A program made the position numbers and the translations under genes. Positions 36,021 through 46,156 of a DNA stretch of 64,000 nucleotides are shown here, one piece after another. The notes beneath the pieces are model-generated. The model was not told the DNA's origin and did no database searches. It saw nothing but the letters and a program-made list of their open reading frames with translations. This DNA comes from Venturia oleaginea (taxonomy: Eukaryota; Ascomycota; Dothideomycetes; Venturiales; Venturiaceae), in contig JABMLP010000007.1 in the NCBI GenBank assembly GCA_013176395.1, forward strand, positions 1,116,001-1,180,000, read 5' to 3'. Numbering within the stretch: the stretch's first letter is position 1; each line of letters opens with the position of its first letter.

Positions 36021-37189
36021 ATGATGCCGCCAGAGAAACGCAAAGCCGCTGACGATGGCTCACAGGTCTCGTCTGAGAAGAAAGTAAAAGTCAGTGGTGC
36101 AAGATCGCGTATATTAGCGAGCCGATTACACCTCGCGTTATCTTCTCGCTAGCCTATAGCAGAGCTAATGATTTGACTGCAGAAGCAGTGGACAACTCTC
36201 AATCAAGGGCACCGAGATGGAGGAAAGCCAGCATACAGCAGGGACATCGAGCCAGGCGATATAGGTATTTGGGCCTCGTGCAACAAGGGCAAAGAAGGTA
36301 AATGTGTTGCCGAGTTGAAGGATTTGTTCCAGGAGGTGAGATCAGTAAGGAGACCACCGGTCGAGATTGCTTGTTAACACGAAGCAGTATGCAGAGCGGA
36401 TATATATCAGTGACGATGGTATATCCTGATGCAGCCAAAGACGCGTCAGAAGACGATGTTGGCGCCGAAATTGAGAAAGAATTGCGAGGACTGAAGAAGC
36501 CACAAACGGAACCACTATTCTCGTCTATCAAATTGGACACCCCATGCCGTCAGTCATGTTCCATATGCGAACGCGCTGTTTGAAACAATTTGATTCTGAT
36601 ATGGCGAACAGTTGTCTTCTTCAAGGTCAGGGCTCCAATTGAACCAGTAGCCTTTGTGCATACCATCTGCAAGGACGCGGCGGCAAGCGCTCACCGCAAG
36701 CAAAGTCGATCTGTGAAGCGACTCACGCCAATTACGCTTGTCGGCAAAGCCACTGAGAGCGGCCTCCAAGAAGTCGCACAGCAAGTCCTACGTCCTCACT
36801 TCCATGAGGGAGCAAAAGGCAAAAAGGTGATGTTTTGCGACTTATCATCACATTTTTTCAAACTAACTTTTACATGTAGTTTGCAATTCGGCCAAATATT
36901 CGTAATCACTCGACGTTGAATCGAGACGTCGTGATCAAACAGGTTGCCAGCATTGTCGGCGCAGACCACCAGGTGGATCTCAAGGCATACGACTTATTGA
37001 TCCTGGTGGAGATCTACAAGGTACGTTGTCACTTGGATAGGCTGCACTTGCCTGGCTCTCGCTAAAGGTTGTGAAAAGAATATTTGCGGTGTCAGCGTGG
37101 TCGGCAGTGATTTTGAAGAGCTCAAAAGATATAATTTATCAGAGATATTTGATCCAACTCCTGTAACCCCTACACCGGCAGCAAAATGA
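36021..37189 (+). CDS. TAN1: tRNA acetyltransferase TAN1-like THUMP-domain protein, with a frame break
   Basis: Exons 36021-36089, 36183-36335, about 36388-36548, 36612-36826, 36880-37020 and 37079-37189. TAN1 with KRE33/NAT10 makes N4-acetylcytidine in tRNA-Ser and tRNA-Leu. Visible: PPEKRKAADDGSQ start, GDIGIWASCNKGKEGKCVAE, LFQE then YAERIYISDDGIS, EDDVGAEIEKELRGLKK, FFKVRAPIEPVAFVH of the THUMP domain, KRLTPITLVGKA and the end FAIRPNIRNHSTLNRD, DLLILVEIYKNICGVSVVG. In exon 3 the conserved YAERIY frame runs into TGA at about 36430, one base out of frame with the following SEDDVGAE part. Using an acceptor seven bases downstream (exon start 36395) restores an open frame but replaces the conserved segment. 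Sequence error, real frameshift or splice shift cannot be told apart here. Confidence 0.8.
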
Positions 37190-37953
37190 GGTTTCGCCTT
37201 GGGGAATTGTTTGCCGGTCGGTCCGGATCTGGAGCATATATTACGACAGAAGGCTTCCAGAAAGCTTCGAGACTTCATGGGGCGATAGCACGCCACGACG
37301 TACAGCAGCGAGTAAATAGTACCGCATTGGACAGGCATAATCGTCTGTGCTCGTCAAAATCTCGCTTAGCTGTAGCAAAAGACGAGAGTCAAGAAGCATA
37401 GAAGCATTTCGGTACTTTATAACAAGGCGTGTTCAAGCGAATGGTTTCATGGGCCTGCACAAAGAAGGCATAAGAAGCACCCGAGGGAACGGGTCAAGCG
37501 AGAAATGGTCGTCCCCAGCAAGCGAAGGCGTGCATGGATTTTTTACAGCTACACCGTATGCGGTTAAATCAGACGAGGGAACCCTTCCACAGAATCCACA
37601 AACTTTCAACATCCACTTCTGCAACTCCACACATGGAAGAATTCGACACCATGCTATGGCCCTGTGAAGTGACCCCACCAGTCCGAAATGCGAATCGGAA
37701 AAGCGCCGAGTCAAATCGGATTGGCGAACCACCAGCCGAAGCTTGTTTCTTTCTTTCTGTCCCCGTGCCTTTACCTTCGCCGTTCGCTTTACCATGGACA
37801 GGCGTAATGACGATCCTGCTTGCGCCCCTGCCAATTCCCAAGCTGCAGTTAGGCGAGGCGAAGCGAGTCGACATGAACCGTACAAGATGATACGATCTCA
37901 CCGTCACCATATAAAGTCGCCGAGCAAAACCGCCTGCGGATACTTCCTTTCCT
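37190..37953. other. Intergenic, no supported gene
   Basis: Overlapping open frames of up to 150 codons lie on both strands (37433-38015), but none shows a domain or sensible start and splice context. Confidence 0.45.
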
Positions 37954-39089
37954 GTGCATATGCATGGAATTCGACAACTCATGTCTACCATGGAACTTCT
38001 CCCACCTGATGTCATTGTCTACGCACTCGACACCATGAGCCATGGTCTCCCTCTGATACATACATCCACGCCGTCGGCCTCCACTTCTCCAGAGTTCTTT
38101 GCTTTCCAGAAGTTATTAAGGCATCTTTACCATTCTCCAGATTTGAGCCTTCGTTATGTCTACCGTCTTCGAGGACATCTTCACAGATTATACACATTGC
38201 AACGAACCGATGGCGCTCAACTCACATTGAAATGTGCACCTTCAAGAGAGACCCGATTATTACGCCATGAGGAGAGGGGTCTAGAAACTGAAGCCAAGAT
38301 CCTACACATGATTAGGACGAGCACGCAAGTCCCAGTCCCACAGCGAGTATCATGCGATCTGAGCACTGTCAACAGCCTCAGTACGGCCTATCTCCTCCGC
38401 AGCCACGTTCATGGAACATCGCTAGCAGATCTACACACATACCTCTCCCAATCCGAACGCACGGCAGTAGACCGATCTCTGGGGACTCATCTACGCGCCC
38501 TTTCCCAACTTCAACTCCACAGCTTTGGAATGACTCACCGTGTCGCTGCCGGAGGGGGCCATTCAACCTGGGCTGATGCTTTCGGTTCACTTCTCGAGGC
38601 AATACTGCGGGACTGCGAGGACGCGCTCATCAGTCTGCCGTATGAGATTATCCGGTACTATGCTGGAAAGCACAAGCATTACTTGGATGACATTAAGGAA
38701 CCCCAGATGATTCCCCTGGACGTTGGTGGAGCTCAGAGCGTGTTGCTGGACGACCGCAGTAAACACATTGTTGGACTACTGGGCTTTTCGAACGTTGCTT
38801 GGGGAGATCCGATGTTAGCAGATGTGTTCGCTGATCCGAGCGAAGCTTTCTGGGAGGGCTTCGGTGGACGTCCTACGAATGATGCTGGATACCGGGTAAG
38901 GAGATTGTTGTGAGTTGATCTTGTGGTCGAACAATCGATACCGGAATGCTAATGCAATAGATCAGATACTACACTTATCGTTCTGTAGTGGCACTCGCCA
39001 CTCACTACTACCGGCCACAGCAAAATGCCGGAGAGTCGGACGCCCGAAGGGTCATGACTTGGGCTATCACGCAACTGGGCGCAATCTGA
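37954..39089 (+). CDS. Aminoglycoside-phosphotransferase-like fold protein, probable pseudokinase
   Basis: Exon 1 37954-38895 and exon 2 38961-39089 (donor GTAAGG, acceptor CAATAG, phase kept) give about 356 residues; a later in-frame Met at 37981 or 37990 may be the true start. The fold is suggested by YVYRLRGHLHRLYTLQRTDG then LTLKCAPSRETRLLRHEERG (nucleotide-lobe strands with Lys), GLETEAKILHMIRT, VPVPQRVSCD, the long helical insert and GLLGFSNVAWGDPMLADVF. In active fungal relatives the catalytic loop has H-G-D and a later Asn, and the metal site has L-D-F. Here the equivalent loop reads PLDVGGAQS and the metal motif LLGFSN, so the His, Asn and second Asp are replaced. It is unlikely to phosphorylate by the normal mechanism. 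Substrate and role unknown. Confidence 0.7.
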
Positions 39090-39432
39090 TCGTTTTGAGC
39101 GTTGGTATTACTTGGGGTTCGATTTCATGTTTATGGCGCAAAGCAATCACGAGCAATATACCACTGCATGTTTGGAGTTCTTCTAGCTGCGATTCTAGGG
39201 CTAGGCAACCTGCGTTCGGGTGTGCGGAGGAAATAGAAGGTGTGTGTCCGGCGAGTTCCAAGAGAATGGGGCAGAGGAAAGAGTTTGGGATCGACTGCGC
39301 TGGGCCGCGTTGATAGCGAAGAGGTTTTGTATCTGGGAAACATATAGCCGGAACATCATCGAAATCGATTTCCAAATGAGGCAGTTTGTTTCGCAATACC
39401 ACTTCGTAATTTGGGGTAGAGAAGTGACGACA

Positions 39433-39871
39433 TCACTCATGATGGCTGGGTAATAGTGCACGTGTCATCTGGCTCACTTGACTCTGTCTGCGTCTTGCTT
39501 TTAGCTTCATCACTTCCTCGCTGAACCGCTTCACACCAATCTCGAAGCTGAAAGCAAGTCGAGGCCGAACATTCGCTTCGAGATATCGTTCCTGGGTTCT
39601 GAAGAGTTTTGCCCAAGACCAGTTTGCGGCATGGGTCGAGCAAACGACGTGGACAAAGCTATAAGTCGCACCCATCATCAAAAGACTGTACGCCAATGAA
39701 TCTCCAAGCGAGGCACCGTTGCGAAAGACACTATCTGGGTATGTCTTTAGTAAACTCGATAATCTTCTCATGGCCGATCCGGTCGAGCAGACCTCGTTCT
39801 CGAAGCCATAGCTGTGTCCAGGTTTCGGTCAGAACGACCAAGTTTTTGTGTCCAAATTGCGATGCGAGCAT
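39433..39871 (-). CDS. Unknown conserved-looking protein with a single-base frame break
   Basis: Minus-strand frame from MLASQFGHKNLVVL through WTQLWLRERGLLDRIGHEKI continues in the next frame as LKTYPDSVFRNGASLGDSLA, SFVHVVCSTHAANWSWAKLF and ends KRFSEEVMKLKARR plus about 20 residues at 39433. The two frames meet near 39755-39765, where one extra A would explain the shift (IIEF-LKTYPDS). An upstream acceptor-like TATAG at about 39941 suggests an earlier exon that I could not place. Regular hydrophobic spacing makes a real helical protein likely, but no family is recognised. It may be a broken gene or carry a sequence error. Confidence 0.4.
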
Positions 39872-40859
39872 GTCCGGTCGGGAGTGGCATGAATTTTCTT
39901 GTGCTTTGAAAGGATTTGAGGGATGATGAGGAGACCTTCTATAATTCAAATGCAGTCGACGCGCCCCACCATTCGAGTATGCAAAGTGGCACACCAAAAT
40001 CGACTACACCAAAGCGAGCATAATACTGAAGTTGGCTATCGTTTGTGAACGAACGCCAGCGACAGAATCCGAAGCGACACTGTTTTAGCCGTCATGATGA
40101 GGTAGATAGGCTTGCCACTATTTCATGCACTTTTTTCTTTGATCATTTTCATCAAAAAGAAACATCTCCATCGCTAGAGCTCCTTTGATGTTCTAGCCAG
40201 ATCATAATCATCTCGTCCAGCAGCCTTTTCCAGGTCCGACAAGGTATAAATCCAAAGAAAAAAAAGAGACTAAGCAGAACTCGTAGTGTCATTTCCACCA
40301 CCTCATGGACTAAAGATTTCAAACCTCCCCACTCGCCACATATACAGTCTTTCTATCCATTCGCTTCCACGCTCCACCTCAGAGCATATGAAGTCCAGAC
40401 CAGCCTCCCATCCATTGGTATCAAACGCGCGAGTCGAAAAAGCACAAGACCCCAGAGAGCAAGCAGGTAAATCCACATGAACCCAATCCAACCCATATTC
40501 CATTTCATTCCATTCCATTCCCACCACCCTATGCACAAGAGAAAGTCCAGCAAACGTAAAAACAAGGAATGCGCCATCTGTTACGTGACCATAATACCCG
40601 ACTAGGGAAAGAACTAGGACGCCCCACCCTATGATTTGCGAAGAAAGATGCAAAAACTACAAAGGAAAGATTTGTGAGACAAAAGTAGAAGGATAAAAGG
40701 AGAAGCAAGTAACCCTCCTCTTACGCTCCCCTAGCGCGGGCCTGGAAGGGAGGGGTATCTAGATTGAAAAACGGTTCGTAGCGTGCGCCCTGATGTAAAT
40801 AGTAAGTATTAACAAGAAAACCAACTGCAGGCGAGTGAAACGCCGAAGACGGGTGTTGA
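39872..40859. other. Intergenic, 3-prime side of SPT7
   Basis: No supported gene. Contains a short CATTC/CCATT microsatellite-like tract near 40500-40530 and A-rich runs near 40258-40268. Confidence 0.5.
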
Positions 40860-43800
40860 TTACATGCTCTCCGGGCTCATCATCCCTGGTGCATCGTCAT
40901 CCTTTTCCGGCTCCGGCATCGCCTCTTGCGGGGGCGGCATGTCAAGCTTGAGCTTGCCAGTTGGTTTTGCGAACGGTTGTTGCACCACACCATTGACGCT
41001 AACTTCCTCTTTGCCCTCTTCGAGCTTGCGCTTCTTCTTCGCCATCTGCTGTTGTTCTCGAATGGGCCGCTTGCGCGGTGACGTAATCTTGCCAGTTGGC
41101 GGAAGTCGCGGTTTGGGGAAGCGCTGCTTGACCGGAAGCTCGTCGTCTTCGATGAGAGGATTCTCGTTGTTGTGCTGCAATTTCATGAGGAAATGGGGCT
41201 GAATGATTCCGATTTCATGCTTGATGCTCTCCATCGTGACTGGTTCGAATGGCGGAGGATTTTCCATGATGTTTCCAGTAGTAGTGACGACACTAAACTA
41301 GTCAGATCATGCCTTGTAAGATAGTTGTGCAATACGTACTTGATGTTCTGTGCCTGGTAAGCATTGTGCATCCTGCTTTGTAAGAGATGAAGTGGCACGG
41401 AGAGAGAGGCGAGGCCGAACTCTTGGTCGAGACCAAGTTCTTTGAAGCCAAAGAAATCCTCGCCGATCTCTTCCGCAAAATCTCCACCAAGGAACTGCTC
41501 GCTGCCGTCGTTGAAAGCACCAGCTCCATCGGCACCAACAGCATTTGGATCGAGCGCGGGGCGCTGCTATGGTTAGCATCTTCTTTGGCAAGCATAGCTC
41601 AAGACTCACCAGTAGCTCGGCCAAATGAGCCTTCATGCGCTCATGCATCACGGCAAGCTTGGTGCTCTGGCGTTCCATATCATCCTTGACATACAGGTCA
41701 AGACCTTCGACGTCCAATCCGTTCTCATCAAGTGCATGCAGCATAGTCTCCTCAACATTGAAACGAGCTTGATACCCTGGCTCACTAGAATTGTTGTCCT
41801 CCGCTTGTTTCAATTTCGAGGTCTCAGTGTACATGGCCACTGTCTGAACGAGATTGGTGAAGAACATGCTTGCTGTGTCGGTCATGGCCTCCATGGCCGA
41901 TGGCTGAAACTCCTCAAAGCCAGCATGAAAGAACAGTTTACCAATACTTCGTTGAAGTGTTGCTCGACACAGCCCAGGAGCTATGAGAGGGCCATCGTCC
42001 GAGACTACGGCTGGTTCAATGTCCAGCTCCTGAAAAGGTGTTGGATCGTATTTCTGAAATTGATTCTGATACATCTGTATTATTGGTTAACTTTGGTGCA
42101 AGGATCTTAGGTGATAAAATTCACCTGAGCTTGCAGCTGCATCTGCTTCACCACACCAATCTTCGTGCAGATCTTGCGCGTCTCCTGCATTTGCCTCATA
42201 TTCGCCTCGATTTTCTTCGTCAACACACTTTCCGGTGACAAAAACTGTCCTTTGGGTATCATCCGTAGCATCTCTTCAGCGTGCATAACAACATTTCCCT
42301 CACCATCTTCTTCCCACCTTAATTGATTTTCAACTTCAGGAATCGCAGATAGCGGGTCGTAGTAGTCAGGAAGCAGAGTGTCATCCTCTCCCTCCATTCC
42401 TTCGGCAAGAGATTCACCAGGCACATCTTGGTTGCCTACTTCAGGAGTAGATGGATCCGCAGTGACTTCATCCTGAGGCTCCAGCTTCTTTTGCTGTCGC
42501 ATCCACCTCCTCATTCCTGCTTTCGTCCTCAAAAGTGCAGGTTCTTCAGGGTTCAATCGGTCATTGTGGAACAAGCGAGCGCGTTCCGAGGCGATCGTGG
42601 CTCGAGCCTTTTTCGTCACTTGCTTCCAGATTCGGTACTCGGAATCATCTGCCTCTGGATCCTCCGAAGGCTCGACAGCGAGATCGCCCATGGCAATCCC
42701 ATCGCCTTCGGACGGATCCGCCTGGCTGTCAGCATCTGGCCCCAAGCCGTTCAATCTAAGGGGCGTCAAATTTCCAGGAGGAGGGGTAAAGCCATTCTCC
42801 ATGGGTATATCAGAATCGGCGCGCAGGAAGTTGTTGCGGTTCGAAGACGACCCCGTCGATCCCAATTGAGATTTCGTGTCAGCTCCAGGCGTGCCTTCAT
42901 TAATTGAGGGTGGTGCTTTGCGCGTCGTTGTGTTGCCTTTTTTACTTTTCTTGCTAGGGGCCTTCCGCCCGCGGGAAGCCATAATGGGTTCTTCATCATC
43001 ACTGTCCTCACCATCAAGTTCCGCATCAAGACTAGCATTTCTCCTCTCTTCCGCCTCCACTTCAGCGCGATCTCGCACCACAAGATCTGGTATGAGCACC
43101 ACCAATTTGTCCGTTTGTTTCTGCATAATCAATGCTTTCTTGCGCAGAACGTGCTGTGGATCCGAGTTGTAACGTAGACAATTATTCCAGATGAGATGCA
43201 GATCCTCAACAAATTCCTTCTTTGATTTGTAGGAGAAGCTCTTGAGCTTTTTCATCATTGTGCCAATGTCCATGGGGTTCTTGATGGTATTGTAATAGTC
43301 AGGAGCCTCCCTCTTGCTAACTCGCTGCAAGAATGGTGCCGAATGCTCTGTCATGGCCTTCAATTCGTGTAAGACTTTCTCGGCTGCTTCGTAGAGATCC
43401 TCCTGATTGATCTTATCCTCGCTGGCCCATTTGCTCCTGTTCTTCCGGGATTCGCTGATCAATCTTCGCAATTGCGCATCGTTCGCATGGACCATATGCC
43501 GCTTCTTGTCGATCACGGAAAGGAGATTCTTCAGCATCAAACTCGATGCGCCGAGGTTGGCAGAGCTTAGGGACCCTTGCTGGGGTACAGTAGTCGCTGC
43601 TGCAATATTTGATGGCGCACCTGGCTGTCCTGATGTCTCTGCCTCGACCTGTCGATCCAATTCGTCCAGCTTTTGTTGTTCTATCATAGCAATGCGGTCG
43701 TTCTCCAACGTGAAGAAGTATGAATTGAATCGGCGTTTGGCGGCCTCCTCGGCGGCCTCCTTGTCCTCCTCTGCTTGTTTCCGCACATCTTCCAAGTTCT

Positions 43801-44296
43801 TGGTCTGGTCCGTGGAAGGTGTGCGCTCCAGTGGAGGCTTGCCAAAGCCATTTGCTAGTCCAGATGCAGACTTTAGCAACAGCGGTGATGCCGTTTCTGC
43901 CTCCTCCTCCTCTTCCTCATCGTCATCATCTCCGTAGTCATCCTCATCAATAGCCCTGGCAGGCTTCTTGGGCGGCACGGGCGGTTTGTTTGAGGTAGTT
44001 TGGGGATCATCGCTATGCAATTGCGACAATTGGCCATCCTGAGGGTCGGAAGAGGCATCCTGGGAGCGGAAAAGTGCAGAGAGGCGGGCTTCGGATTGTA
44101 AATATCGCAGTCGGAAGTCCAGCGTTCTAGGGTCCTGATCGGCCGCTATAACCGAGCCACCTTGGGCTTCACTCATGTTTGGGATGTTCTGGCTGGGCTG
44201 GAGGCTGGGAGCATTATTGAAGAGGCGACTCGATGCATTAGGAGTGTTGCGCGATGATTTGGAAATCGGGGTCGCGAATGCGGCGTGGCCGTTCAT
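40860..44296 (-). CDS. SPT7: SAGA complex subunit SPT7, bromodomain protein
   Basis: Exons 44296-42125, 42074-41610, about 41563-41340 and 41292-40860 give about 1097 residues. SPT7 is a scaffold of the SAGA histone acetyltransferase complex in the nucleus. The order matches: an acidic N-terminal region ([16 protein letters not shown]), a Lys/Glu-rich coiled part, a bromodomain around residues 305-380 with [17 protein letters not shown] and [13 protein letters not shown], a low-complexity hinge, the [16 protein letters not shown] region, and after intron 1 a histone-fold segment [20 protein letters not shown] with [13 protein letters not shown] (residues about 758-805), which pairs with a TAF10-type partner. 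The C terminus ends in [20 protein letters not shown] and a Lys/Pro tail. For exon 3 the acceptor can be either of two AGs three bases apart, adding or removing one Gln. Confidence 0.93.
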
Positions 44297-44730
44297 TGGG
44301 TTGTCGTGGGAGTCGCAATGCTGGTATATGACCGCCCTCCGTTAGCCCCGACGAGGAGAGAAGACGTCCTCATGGAAGACGATAGGGGACAGCGGGGTGG
44401 TTTGCGGGCGATATCTGGATAGGATTTGATGAAATCTGATGGAAAAGTCGCGGATTCGGTGAGGGGAGATTCCAGCGACGTAGAGTGATGTTGATTCTAA
44501 GAGGAGAGGGCCATCAGCCACAAGGCACTTCCGAAAGCGATGCGCAGCCTCGCGCTCGCGGCCAAAGCGAGATTGAAACCACCCAAATCCGCAACTGACC
44601 AATTCGCCCTCCAGAGCGTTTGGGTTGAAGGGTGGTATCCTTACTGACAGCGACCAACAAAGAGACATGTCTCTGGAATCTTGACACGTCCACCTCTCCC
44701 GCAACGAGAAGCTCCATTCCCAGGCTCACC
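44297..44730. promoter_or_regulatory. Shared upstream region SPT7 / VanZ-like gene
   Basis: 434 bases between divergent start codons. An open minus-strand frame inside lacks support. Confidence 0.5.
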
Positions 44731-45594
44731 ATGAGGATACGCCAGCCACCAGCTAGTAAGATTAATACCCTTCATTGTAAGCAAGCCATACATATCCTGA
44801 CCCTTTCGCAGTCGCATTCGGCCTCCTACTCCTAGCCTCTGCATATCTCGGCCTCGCTCCCTCCACGATCCCAAGTTATGGACAATCCGACAAGGTTTTA
44901 CACTTTCTAACCTTCTTCCTGCTCACCGTACCATCCATACCCTCCCACCTCCCACCTCCCCAACCACTAACTCACAACCCAGCTATCATTCTACTGGATC
45001 CTAGAGATAGGTCGCCGCAGAAACCTTCACATCACCTTCTTCGCCTGCACCCTAATCCTCGGTGTCGGTTCAGAAATAGTCCAAGGATTACTTCCAGTAT
45101 GTCTCCACTACCACCCTTCACCACTCCCCTCACCTTCCTTCTCTGTCCAGATCCCACGTAAATAAACCCCTCTAACAACAGCCCAACAGAACGGCCGCAT
45201 ATTCGACCCCCTGGACATCCTCGCAAACGTCTGCGGTTCCCTCCTCGCCTTGGCCCTAAACACCTGGTACCACAAACGCATGCTCGAACGGAAACGCGCC
45301 TCAAAATATTACAACCTCGTTCCCGGCGACGAAGATCTAGAACTTGGAGAAGCCTCAGGGTCAACGAACCCAGAGGAGGGAGAAGAGAGCCATGTCGTTG
45401 GAGGACAAGGAAATGGCATTCTGCCTGCGACCACAACATTGGAACGAGAAGTAGACAATTGGGACGAGAACGCCGAGAACTGGGACGAAGATGGTGATGA
45501 ACCTACGACTACCGAAGGAGACGAACCAATAACGCCCAATAATGAGGAAGAAGTGACGGGTTTGGGTGAAGAAGGCAAGAAGAGGGCGGGCTGA
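44731..45594 (+). CDS. VanZ-like small membrane protein
   Basis: Exons 44731-44755, 44812-44927, 44983-45096 and 45190-45594 give 219 residues. The pattern is that of eukaryotic VanZ-like proteins: helix AFGLLLLASAYLGLA, then PSYGQSDKVLHFLTFFLLT with the conserved D-K-x-x-H-F, helix SFYWILEI, basic GRRRNLHITFF, helix CTLILGVGSEIVQGLLP with conserved E-x-x-Q, and NGRIFDPLDILANVCGSLLA with G-R-x-F-D-x-x-D. A cytosolic or lumenal acidic tail of about 110 residues follows (DNWDENAENWDEDGDE). The name comes from a bacterial glycopeptide-resistance accessory protein; the fungal role is unknown and no resistance function should be assumed. Confidence 0.82.
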
Positions 45595-46156
45595 TTAAGC
45601 ACATGATTTGAACGCGGCATGGCGTTTAAGAGGCGTTTCTGTAGATTCCACGAAATGTGAACTTAATACTCATGATGGCTGTAGGAACATCTGCTTCACT
45701 CCTATTACAACCTAATTCAAATCAACAGCCCCGTTGCTCGACTGAACGCTGTGCTGATCAAGCCTATCATTTAGTGTAGATTCAGAGATTAGGAGAGGGG
45801 TGTAGATTTAGTGTCATATCAGCCCGCCACAATATACCATCAAAAGACTACCACTGAGAAGCTTTTTTCCTTCTCCCTAGATTCTGCTCTAGCCTTTGCT
45901 GCAAGGGCCTTTTCTTTCGATATCTTCGACTTTGCTTTTGAAACTTTTCTCAAAACCGTCGAACTGTCCGAACGAGCACTGTGCACAGAGCCCTTCCGCT
46001 TTACCTCTTCCGCCTTAACCCTTTGGCATTCCATGGCCTGAATATCTCACCAGCGATCGACTTCTCTATCTCCATAGGTCGGCAGTATTGACAGGCTTCA
46101 ACCTCGGCAACACGATAACTCAGATTTATCCCGTACGCTGTGGTAGACAATTCGAA
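45595..46156. other. Convergent intergenic region VanZ-like / KAP121
   Basis: Holds two 3-prime ends. A 64-codon basic frame on the minus strand (45840-46034) has no support from neighbours or splice sites. Confidence 0.5.

Noticed and set aside
37068..37078. Second frameshift in TAN1 at VVK/NICG
   Set aside because: Choosing the AAAAG acceptor just before AAT gives YKNICGVSVVG in frame, so no error is needed.
37433..38015. Frames of about 150 codons on the minus strand
   Set aside because: No domain, conflicting with the gene starting at 37954 on the plus strand.
42428..43172. Plus-strand frames of 100-160 codons
   Set aside because: Complement of SPT7 coding sequence.
45840..46034. 64-codon basic frame on the minus strand
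   Set aside because: Short, no family, no upstream exon; lies between two 3-prime ends.
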